Shown here one piece after another: positions 51,635 to 61,889 of a stretch of DNA of 64,000 bases. The translations under genes and the position numbers were made by a program. Numbering within the stretch: position 1 is the first letter of the stretch; each line of letters starts with the position of its first letter. The notes beneath the pieces are model-generated. The model had not been told where the DNA came from and ran no database searches. It was given only the letters and a program-made list of their open reading frames with translations. Where the stretch lies: contig AP026538.1 in NCBI GenBank assembly GCA_026075535.2, forward strand, positions 12,780,337 to 12,844,336. The letters run 5' to 3'. Source of the DNA: Tricholoma matsutake (lineage: Eukaryota > Basidiomycota > Agaricomycetes > Agaricales > Tricholomataceae).

Positions 51635-54297
51635 TGCACAATGGCCTATCAACTAGCACCGATAGATTGTTAACAATAATGCCAGCCATGACTCTATACC
51701 TCTCAACAGCAACAATCAGTTGCATCATTTTATCCTCTTTCCTCATCTTTCCTATCACAGTTTTTGACAGAATCTTCCCATCTATGTTGTATTGACGATG
51801 CCAGTTTTTCTGTAAAGTAAGGTTGGAATTAGTTAGCTGTTTAATTTTCCCTTTCAGCTCTGCCACATCAAGGATCAGTGTTACTGTGTCAATTTGTGCT
51901 TCTCGGGCGTCTAGTTTTCCCTTCCTCTCAACATCTGCTTTTCTCTTCTCATCCACCACCTGCTGATCATGCTGTGCTTGCTCCTCACACATCTGTTTTT
52001 TTGCTCCACTGCTCTCAACTCTCTGAGCCTCTTGTCTAAGAAATTTATGGCTTTGGGGCCCTAGCACACTTTGAACAAAACTACTAGTGTTGTTCTGTTT
52101 GTACAGCATCTGAGCATTGTATTGACCTATTGTCATGTTTGGTGCATGCTGCCAGGTCTGTTGCAAACTTCCTAGAGCACCCTCATTATGATCATTGGTA
52201 GCAGGAATGAACAGATAGTCTCTCTCAGCTTCTGACAGCTGAGAGATTTTCCCACCATCTGTAAATTCTGAAGAGAACTGTTCCCATGTTTCAAGTGCAC
52301 CTTTGAAAAATGCTATGTGGCAGGGTTCAGGATGTGGAAGTGAGTCAGCCATTCTCTGGACAGCATAGAACAACTCGGGCCATTCCCAGGGTTTGTCATC
52401 TAGTGCACCTGTTTTGAAGTCAACATCCGATGCTAGCAGACGCTGTGGAGTTTTGATGATAGCATGGCAGTGGACTTGTGCCTTCATATGCAAGGGTCCA
52501 AGCTCAACTGCATTCATCTGCCTCTTACCTGAGCCTCGAACCATGCACATGTATGGGTGGCTGATGGCTGGTGAATACAGAGCAAGCATGCAGAGTTCTG
52601 TAAGTGTGTGTATATCTTTCAGGCCATTGAAGACATTCACTTCTAGGTGGTTGAAATTTTGCCTCTCCTTCTTGTCATGGACAAGGAGGAGGAACTTGAG
52701 GTAGAACGGGAGATGTATAATGAGCTCAGTGGCTGCATTGCAGTGGGACTGAAAGTGGGTGTTACTTGTGTCTGGGAACCGAATTGCATAGCCCAGGCAA
52801 AGCTCAAAGAAAATTTGGAATGAATCTTGTTGTCCTTTCTTGTTGTCTTTGTGGTGTAGCAACATTCCAACCAACAGCATCAACCTCACAGCACCACCTG
52901 CTGAAACATCAAGAGTGCGTGCTTGTGTGGCTGAGGGACCAGCAGCTGCAGCTGCTGCAGCATTGTCTCAATTCATAAGCTTGATGGGTCTGACAACACC
53001 AGCAGTCTTCCAATACTCAGCCAATGCTTGTGCTCCACCCTTTACAGAGTTCATTTCCAGCATCCCACCCAGATGAAGAGCTGGACTTCATGTTGCTCCT
53101 CTGCTGTTAATGACTCGCATGGTTTCTCACTGAAATGTCGACATACATGCTCATATGTTTCATAATCTAGTTGATCCTTCTTGCTGTCTGGAAGAGCTTC
53201 CCATGCTTTGGACCCACCTGCCTCCTGTATTGAGTGTTGCTTCTCTTCCATCAGGATAGGGAGGAGCTCGATCATAGCAGTTCCTTGCATCAGCCTCTCC
53301 CCGTGAATTCGCAAAACACAGATCCAGTCCAAGAAAGTATGATGCAAACTCCACAGGATTTGCACAGGCAGTAGAGCCAAGTGGACTGTTGTTGTATGTT
53401 GAATAGTAGGTATCTCATGCTTTTTTCCATCCTTTGAGTTGCATTTCACTGGTATGGTTAGGTGCTGATGAACTTCCAAAGAATCGAGTAACAGGTGCTC
53501 CTTTGTTAGGTGAGGTGGGTGAGCTGTTTGACTTGTAGTCAGGAACTTGAAGTGATATGTGCTTTGACTCATAATTCAGGTGCTTTATGGTTGTCCAATC
53601 ACCACTTATTGTAAGGGCTGAACTATAGTTGTTACCATGTTGTACTGACATGAATAAAAAAAGACTAACCATTTGCATTTTCCACTTCATGTACAAGCTG
53701 GATTTGTGATGCAACCCATCCCTCCTGTGTAATTCGACCTATTGCCCTTGCACTCACATCATCCTTGACAGTGAGGCTGAAACCTTTTGCAACTGCATGT
53801 ACTACTGCATTAACCTTTTCGACCAGCACATTCAAGACCTGCAGCTCTTGCAGCATCTCTCGACAGTCCTCTTTGATGACCCCTTTTTCCTTCATATAAA
53901 AATTTCCTGGTCCAGTGGCAGCTTTCTTCAGTGCTCATGCAACTGCAAGCTGTTTCTGGTTCAGAACACGACTGGCTTGCATGCATGACATATGTGTGAG
54001 TTGGCATTTCTCAAGTCGAAGAAGATCTCTGGTGGTCTTGGCATGCTGAGCTTCACGTGCTTTGTTGTGTAGTCTGTGGGCATTGTCATCAGCCTGTGCA
54101 CACTGCTGTTCAAGCTCTATTTTCAATACAGCTGTTGAAGAGGTGCAAGGGTCACAATTCTCAGAATTTGATGTGTTGATCTTCTGCAGATTGTTTAGGC
54201 ACTGCACCTGCTGCAGTTGGGACTGCCGATGGCCCATCTGCAGCGGGGCAAGTGTTGGATTAGGCAGGCAAGGTAAAAGATGCATTGACCTTAGCAC
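51635..54297 (-). pseudogene. Transposase-like protein gene of Agaricomycete repeats, 3' end hit by C2
   Basis: Multi-exon, minus strand. An N-terminal coiled coil (54297-53935; LEQQCAQADDNAHRLHNK) is followed by MKEKGVIKEDCREMLQELQ, then LNYESKHISLQV and PNHTSEMQLKGWKKA. Next are the segment ending VQLFIWVGC (53572-53090), then a long exon 52889-51630 with HHKDNKKGQQDSFQIFFE, FPDTSNTHFQSHCNAA, TNDHNEGALGSLQQTW and a basic C-terminal coiled coil. I recognise these motifs from an abundant uncharacterised family in Agaricomycete genomes that behaves like a transposase, but I cannot name its superfamily. Several frame changes between exons suggest decay. C2 landed in the last codons: the stop now comes from C2 sequence. 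Confidence 0.55.
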
Positions 54298-54824
54298 GAC
54301 TCGATCATATTGGATTTCCTTTTTGGGTTATAAATTATGGTGTTTGGCATTTCACATTCCTTGGGCTTCCACAACACTTATTATGTTTGAATAAGCACTG
54401 GTATAGCTATTTTTTATGCTTGTGATTGATTTTCCCAGAACAGATTTTCTCAAAAGTTGCTTGTCTTGAGATATCATGTGTAAACAATCAACATTAGAAG
54501 AACAGCATGAATTTAAAAAAAAAAAATTCACTCTGGAGACTTTGATTACATTAATATTCCCATTATTTTTTCCCACCTAAACTATTGTCAGAAAGTAGTG
54601 TAGAGTGAGATAACTTCGACTACCACTTCTTATACTACTGTTGGAGTTTAAAATTGGAGGGCATTGCCTGACCCCAGGGGTAGGACAAGATTCAACAGTG
54701 TTCCTAGGGTATAATAACCATGAGGAGAATTCTGGAAGTTGGTATGAGGTGGTGTGATAGTTTGCGGAATGATATATAGGGCTATGACAGGAAATAATGT
54801 GACTTGTTTCATGTACAAAGCATT
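54298..54824. other. Spacer, nothing identified
   Basis: AT-rich 5' flank of the transposase-like gene. No gene or repeat recognised. Confidence 0.35.
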
Positions 54825-55260
54825 ATCTCAAAACTGAAAAGTGTTATGAGCATCAAATGACCATCATTACTCATTAGAGTCCTATGTATTACTAGAATAC
54901 ATGTAGGGTAGTATCCGGCCTGGGTGTGCCACCACTCCTTTATAATTCCAGTACCTCATCATAAATTTCCTTATTGGGAACACCAAGGAATATCTCCAAA
55001 CTCAAAAGTGTTATGAGCATCAAATAGCCATCATTAGAGTCCTATGAATAATGAATTGCTAGAGTACATGTAGGGTAGTATCTGGCTTGGGTGTGCCACC
55101 ACTCCTTCATAATTCCAGTACCTCATCAAAGATTTCCTTATTCGGCACACCAAGGAATATCTCCAAACTCAAAGTGTTATGAGCATCAAATAGCCATCAT
55201 TAGAGTCCTATGAATTACTAGAGTACATGTAGGGTAGTATCCAGCCTGGTTGTGCCACCA
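54825..55260. repeat. Tandem repeat, unit about 173 bp, 2.5 copies
   Basis: Copies start CTCAAAACTGAAAAGTG (54831), CTCAAAAGTGTTATGAGC (54998) and ACTCAAAGTGTTATGAGC (55172). Each contains CATGTAGGGTAGTATC and GTGTGCCACCACTCCT. Confidence 0.8.
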
Positions 55261-55500
55261 TTCCTGTGTATATTTGTAGTCTAAACGGTTGCTGGTTACT
55301 TAGGTGTACTATTAGTATGTTTTCCTCGTGTCCGCTCCCTCGCATATTTATATTGGGGTCCGTCTGATGTGACAGGCGGGAGCAAAGATCTGTCCACGAG
55401 ACGTGAAACAGCTGAAGGAAAATCCTGAAAGGAACAGAAGACACCCATCACTATTTTAAATTAGGTGGAATGGGATGATATCGTAATGAATGAGTCCCCT

Positions 55501-57444
55501 TCACCCCAAATTTACATGATCAGCTTGAAGGGGCTGTCGTTCCCCCAAACAGATTCGCAATGTTCGCAGTTCGGAACACATTTGATTCTGGGCTGGAGCG
55601 GCTTGAGTGCCCAGTTCGCTGACCTTATTTACATGTAAGCAACCAAGAGAGTGAAGTGGTTGTGTATCATACCTTACTCTCCTTGCAGATATGCCTCTTA
55701 CTCTCAGAAAAATCGATGAGACAGAACCCACCTCCACGAGCACGCGCGATATTCCAGGGTTCAAGGTCTCCATGTACTATTCCAGTACGATGAAGATCCT
55801 GTACCAACTTATATACTTGGGATCTGCAGGAAATCATGTTTCGTCAATCAGAACAACTACTTCGGCATGGTTGCTATCGCTTACCGCTCAGGAGCGGTGA
55901 GCTCTCCCCATTGATTCAGAGTGCCTTCACATAAATCAAGGATGAGAACATCCACATGATTGCCCTTAAATGCCCCATAGCAGCGCAGAGCAATGCGATC
56001 GCGTAATTGACCAGAGTGATACGCCCTGTCCAGGGTAAGGTAAACATTAAACTCGTTACGAAGTCGTTGTCGGCTGCTTGCATCAGATGGGCATAGCACT
56101 TCAACAACCTTGATAGCGAACAAGTCGTCACAGTTATCAAACCGACATTGCCAGACATTGCCAGTCGAACCCGATGCTACAAAGTGGGTAAGCCATAGGC
56201 GCTGTTTGCTGCTCTTAGTGCACTGAGGGAGAGCGAGCGTATTGTTCAACATGTTATAGAGATGCACCCATACTTGGAAATGTTCAGGCGAATTTAGGGG
56301 AGAAGAAGTAACCTAAGAGTAGATAAGCAACCCAAGCGATAAATATCGGCCAAGGAACAGATGAACCATTAGCCCAGACTCGGTAGTCCCATATTCACGG
56401 CTACGGGTGACTGGGTGGCTGGTGGTGGCCCTTCCGCCTGAACTACCCTGATACGCTCCAGAATCATCGTCGATGTCATCTTCAGGTAAGGGACCCTCGT
56501 CTTCTTCTTCCTCGATAATATCAAGTTCCATATCTGGACTGTATGCGCTACGCTCGACAGAAACATCCTTGACAACGGATAAAATGGCACCAAGGAAAGC
56601 TCGAAAAGGTTCCGATGAGTCTTTGATAGTAATTTCTGGCGAGTACGCAAAATAAGGGTGGTCGTCATCCCTCACAAGCCGGCACACGATCCAATAATTG
56701 TGGCAGGAAAGAAACAGCCATTCCATCTGTCTCAAGCCCAGGCACAATGCGGCCTGCATATCACTTTAAAACAGATGTTGAATGGACAGGGAATAGCGCA
56801 CTCCCCTTAGAAACAATTTTCGGCACCAAAGATTGACGGGAAACCCATTTCAACTCGATGCCACGCGGCAGGAGCAACTCACCAACTTTCTTCACGACAG
56901 ATGGTGATTTTGCCTCTAAGAGTGCCTTCGGTTCACTGTTCACTAGGGCATCGTAGTCAACCTTGGAACTGCCTCCTTCGACCGACTGTTCTTTAGCAGG
57001 TTCAAAGTAAGACTGATCATATTCTCCCAAACACCTGCGTGTGGCTTCGAAGAGCCCCTTGCCTAACAACGACCGACTCTGTGCCGACCTCAGTCCGAAT
57101 GAAGATCTAGAGTTCATTTAAATACCCACCTGAGCTTCACTTGGATTCGTAGCCCATGTTCTATCTTCTCTTCCACGCTCATCGACTTGTAATTGAGGCG
57201 AAAAACTTGCTAGGAGATAATTTTCAGCACCAGCTGCTAAAGGGGCGTCCCCGAGGATGTCCTTGAGAGTCTGGCAGAGCTTTTGAACGAGAGCATCGTC
57301 TCGCACGGCATGTCCAGCCTTCCACTCTCTCTCGAGCAATGCGACTTCAAATTTAGATATATCGGTAGTACCCGCAGTTCTATCTTCATTAGGAGGAGGA
57401 AATGGAAACTTTGCGTGTTCCACGAGAAAATCGTGCAGTTTCAT
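55501..57444 (-). CDS. Fungal protein kinase-like gene, multi-exon
   Basis: It starts MKLHDFLVEHAKFPFPPPNE (57444) and stops 55501. Introns with good signals: 57129-57079 (51 nt, joins SEAQ to SRSLLGKGLF), 55884-55824 (61 nt, GTAAGC...CTGCAG, joins APER to SQVYKL) and 55672-55619 (54 nt, GTATGA...GTCAG, joins KESK to the last exon). The N-terminal two thirds resemble the FunK1-associated region (ELLLPRGIELKWVSRQSLVP, WLFLSCHNYWIVCRLVRDDD). The kinase lobe has a Gly-rich loop ASGSTGNVW, a lysine in FAIKVVEV, catalytic HGDLEPWNI (55751-55774) and LIDFSES. HGD replaces HRD, as in atypical small-molecule-like kinases. Borders around 56760 and 56300 are not fixed, so one more intron or a lesion is possible there. 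Probably a host gene. Confidence 0.75.
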
Positions 57445-58628
57445 GACTGGAGATTATAGCTAATATGAACAAACAAGCCTGTGGCTGAATTTTTCAACTG
57501 TATACAAGCCACTGTTAGTATTACTATGTATATCATATGAAGTGACAGTCCCTTTGCTTCTTACTTTGACTTTCTCCTCTCACTATGCATCGAAATACCG
57601 CACTTGCGGTCGACACTTCCATGTCTGGCAATGAAATTCAGCACGGCATGCACGAACTGGCATACGATCTTTCTTCAATCTGTTCTGATATCAAGAAATC
57701 TGCACCTCTATCATTACCACCACCACCCTACTTGTTGGAATTCACTCCTCTGGCAGGTGATCTTTCTGGCCACATGTAGTTCACATTCTCTCGGACACAT
57801 AGTGCACCCTCAGTCTCGTATCACTGACTGAGGATTTACATTCATTAGTTTCCAACAGGCTATGGGCCTTGCAGCCCCTGCGGAGAGCAGCTGACCACCT
57901 ACGACGCTCGTTACCTCGAGAATTACATATCTACCAGATCCTGAGACTCAGCAGGCAGAACCTGCCTCACTTCATCCTCCCGAGAAGTTCATAACAAGCT
58001 GTAACCATGGCTTCCAGTATGACACCATCCATCATGCCATCACTGCACCCACCAACACTCAGGCTGGCCATATTCCCTGAGATGGAGGAAGAGGAGCACA
58101 AACACTGAAGCAGTTGCGAGCCCCGTCACCACATGCGCCACTTGACGATGACGACGAACACTGGACTCTCGAAAGAGATTGAGCAGTCATAATTCCAACC
58201 CTTACTATGCTTGCCTCATAAACTATCTGAGAGCAACTATGTAACCTGCATCAGCAAAAGTGTTGCTTCTATACCCGGCTAGGTAAGGTCATAAAAGGTC
58301 CACCTGATCCACCTGGTCCACCTAGATGTGACCCCACCTTACCTGGTAATACTCTAACAACATATACAGGTATAGCACAGTAAAATTGATGGCCACACAA
58401 AGTAATATCATATTGGACAATGTGGTAAGGTTTACTCATGTTGGTATAACCAGGTATTCAATGAAAGGGTCTACTTCACTAACTAAGGTTGCTCAAGTCG
58501 TATACAATCTTCTGAATTGGTTTGACATGGGTCATACAAATACATGTGAGTGAACGCATGTTAAATAAACAAAAGACATCAGTTGAAACCATGGTCAAGA
58601 TTTGAAAGGTGAGTGAAGAGTGCCACAA
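57445..58628. other. Intergenic with Copia LTR-end remnant
   Basis: 57760-57868 ends TTTCCAACA followed by GGCTATGGGCC (57858-57868), one base off the Copia primer site, so a Copia LTR end probably lies here. Downstream, 57870-58200, shows no recognisable gag. 58270-58340 repeats CCACCTGGTCCACCT-like words. No gene identified; the open frame 57585-57779 is not supported. Confidence 0.4.
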
Positions 58629-59106
58629 TCATGGAATAGAACTTTTTGTGGTCAAAGTTCCCATCATCGAGCCGCCAGTCCTCACCAGAAGAGAGGCACC
58701 AACAGAGCTGACCAGACAAATTAGTTCAAAGGAACATCGTACCTGAAGTGCAGCATAAGCAATTGATGTAGCACTGACAGAGTCCATTCCATTGAGTTTC
58801 ACCTGGCTTCCCGTTGTCTTCATGCGTCCATGCTCATCATGCATTGCAGAAGAAGGCAATGTGAAAATATGTTTAAAAAAAATCAGAAAACACTAATGAC
58901 ACATCTAGCAAGCACATGCTAATCATCTCACATACATGAAGAAGTAGAGGGCTACAAAGGAGTCCTGAGTCCCAATCATCAGGGTCAAAACTGTTGTTAG
59001 GGTAGAGAAAGTCCCTCCTGATTACCAGGGCAGAGGCATCCTGGAGTTTGTTCATGAACCTGACAATCAATGAGTATCCTCTGACACAGTACAATCGCAA
59101 ATACAC
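58629..59106 (-). pseudogene. DUF6698-like fungal protein fragment
   Basis: Two blocks: IRRDFLYPNNSFDPDDWDSG with LLCSPLLLHV (59106-58930), and KHIFTLPSSAMHDEHGRMK to SATSIAYAALQVR (about 58870-58720), separated by an intron-like AT-rich stretch. The pattern resembles fungal DUF6698 proteins that accompany repeats. The N-terminus is not found and the C-terminus ends abruptly at 58629. Confidence 0.4.
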
Positions 59107-59329
59107 CTACTCCTCTGGGTTAGCATCGAATCAGCTCAGATACTTCATGGGGCAAAGAAGGCATGCTAGAATGGGGTGATTGAAGCCCCATGCATCAGAC
59201 TTTTTAGCTTTGATGCCAATTGGTGGGAGTAGCACACCATCCAGTTGATTGACCACATAGGTAAGCTACATTGTATTGAATTATATGGCCTATCGAATGC
59301 ATACATTGTATTGAATGATACGGGTTCAA

Positions 59330-59880
59330 TGGATGCTGTCAAACTCACTATATAAAATCACTATACTATATTAACCAACAACTACATTGTACGCTGATTA
59401 TTATACCTTACAATAGATATGCATTAGGAATGTAATACAGACATTAGTAACATTTGAAATGCAATGGGCACAGACATGGCCACAGGGACAGCCATGGGGA
59501 CAGCCAGGGCATTGTGGGCATGGACATGGGAATGGGCAATATTAACCTATGAATACTATTGACTGTATACATTGTATTATCTGTTTCAATGGACACTGTT
59601 GAACTCACTATATATTTGTACATACTCTATTAATTAATCAATGACTACATTACTACTTTACTTGCTGTACTGTACAGATAGACGTGCATTAAGAACATAG
59701 TACAGACATTAGTAATGTTTGAAATGCAATTGCAGGGGACGGGGATGGGAGTGGGGATGGGGACTATTGACTGTATACATTGTATTATCTGTTTCAATGG
59801 ATGCCATCGAACTCACTATATATTTGTACATACTCTATTAATTAACCAATGACTACATTACTACTTTACTTGGGCAGGGA
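59330..59880. repeat. Tandem repeat, unit about 200-240 bp, three copies
   Basis: Each copy has ACTGTATACATTGTATTATC, AACTCACTATATATTTGTAC, CAATGACTACATTACTACTT and GACATTAGTAATGTTTGAAA-type words, with GGGGATGGGGA-like G-rich segments between copies. Confidence 0.75.
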
Positions 59881-59998
59881 CCGGGACTGGGATGGGGAAG
59901 CAGCACTGACATTGGGGCTTGACAGGACCACAAAAACAATGATATTACTATGTACAATGTACTACTACCCACAACACTATATATATGTACATGATGCA

Positions 59999-61605
59999 TT
60001 ATTCAATGTCAGTGTCCATCATCTCATCAGGGCTAGACAACCAAGTCTCATCAACATAACTGAAGCCTCCAGGAGTGTAGATCAGCAGAGTGAAGTCCGC
60101 AGGAAGGTAGGTTGGAAAAGTGAAATGAGAAGGAGTGGGGTTCTCTATCTGTGATGTGGTAATGGAATTTTCTACATCAGAATCGGCATCGGCATTGGAT
60201 TCACCATTAGATCCAGTCTCTGAGGATGACAGAAAGGCATCTGCAGCATCAGATGCAGTGGGGAAAGCAGCTGTATTTGAGGATGATAGGATGGCATCAG
60301 CCACATCTGTCGAAGGCTGGAGATGAGGAGGTAGAATTGGAAAGATAAAAGGGAGCAGCATCAAAGCCAGTCAGGGAACCTGTAGGAGAAGACAATGACT
60401 GATCATTGTCACCCTGCCATGCCATGGCTGCCTGAAAGGCGGTGGGCTGATCAGCATCCCTTGACGCATCATCTTTGCCTTGCCATGCCATGGCTGCCTG
60501 AAAGGCAGTGGGTTGATCTGTACTTGATGCATCATGCCAAACCATAGCAGCAAACAAGGCAGTGGGCTGGCCAGCTTCTGCATCAGGCAAGGCATCAGGG
60601 ATGGGAGCAGGAGAAGCAGCGGGGCTGGGAGTGGGGCTGGAGGTGATGAATTGTCTCCTCCATTGCCTGATACCGTGGGTGGTCGACCATAGGCATTGGA
60701 TGCAACTGTTGAGACCATTGGTGTGCTTGACCACACCTTTCTTCCCTTTGCACCATCAGGCAGAGACAACCAATACCCAGAATGCTGTTGTTTGCCCCTG
60801 CTCTTGGTCTTCTCATTAGCACCCAAAACATCATTTTCCATGATGTCGACACCCCAGATCCACTTGTAGCAGCCAGGGGGAAGGGACTTCAGCCACTCAA
60901 GTTCCACTTGTGCATTTGCTGCCACCAGTTCCGATTGTCTTCTTACCGCTGTTTGCCTTGAAGGTTGCACAGTGCGTTGAGGGGGTTTTGATCCTGTTGC
61001 CAAAGCCTGTGGTTCAGCCTGGAGCTCCTTCAGCAGGGCAAGCTCATGAACTTGGTGTAATGCTGCTGCTTTCCTGACATTGGCATTCAATGCAGCATCT
61101 GCCGATGATTCACAGCTGTCTATTAACTGAAGCATACTGCATGTTTCATGCAGCATATCATTCACGAGACCCCAGAGGTTGATGCAGGATTGGCAATCGG
61201 CAGCAGGAGTGGGAGCGGGAATGGCAATGGCTTGGGATGTGGGAGCAGGAATGGCTTTGGATGCAGGAGCGGGAATGGCTTTGGAAGCAGGAGCAGGTGA
61301 GTCATACTCAGTGAAGTACTGCTTATGGTGATCAAGGCACTGATCCAGGGTGTCAATGCCCATAATGCTGTCTGCTGCCGGTTCACTATGATGTCTCCAC
61401 CAATCCAGGGCACTAGACTGCTTGTAAGTTTGGGGGCAACGCCATCATCCAACATGGCCAAGAGGGATGGATGGAATCCAAGTGGTAGGTGGTCAAAGTT
61501 TACCTCAGCAAGACTGTCAGCCAACGAACAAAGCAGGATCAGCACCTCAAAAACCAGGCTGATTGATGTGGCAAAGCTGATTTGAGACATGATGCACAGC
61601 TGCAA
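59999..61605 (-). CDS. Unrecognised multi-exon gene, Ala/Pro-rich
   Basis: Open blocks on the minus strand: 61605-61370 (EVNFDHLPLGFHPSLLAML), 61363-60750 (MGIDTLDQCLDHHKQYFTEY, then repeated PAPASKAI, a Cys/Leu region and LEWLKSLPPGCYKWIWGVDI), 60734-60300 (repeats of QPTAFQAAMAWQG) and 60364-59999 (Ser/Asp-rich, ending MMDTDIE). The repeat FQAAMAWQG occurs three times. Splicing between blocks is likely, but I cannot fix it. No family recognised; position next to the KDZ gene may be coincidental. Confidence 0.35.
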
Positions 61606-61889
61606 TATTTTTCAGTGATGAATCTCTTACTTGATTCATAAAGGATCCTGCTTACAAGTTCACAATATAGAATCTTTTGCATCCATTTTTGCTATAAGAC
61701 ATTTGCCCCTTGCATGTGCAACAGGACTTGATGGAAACAGGACTCTGCATACCAAACAATCTGCTGTGTACACATTTGGAGTGGACCTTTTGGCCCTGAT
61801 TGTAAAGAAAAAGGGTTGAAGACTGAAAGACATTTATTTGACATGTTGATCATGGTTAGAGATCAAGAGGATCGAGTTTATGGAATAGA

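Noticed and set aside
54825..55260. CRISPR or coding repeat
   Set aside because: The 173-bp unit has stops in all frames and no spacer structure; plain tandem repeat.
57585..57779. Small plus-strand gene (64 codons)
   Set aside because: It precedes a Copia LTR-end remnant, has no recognisable domain, and an overlapping frame is equally open.
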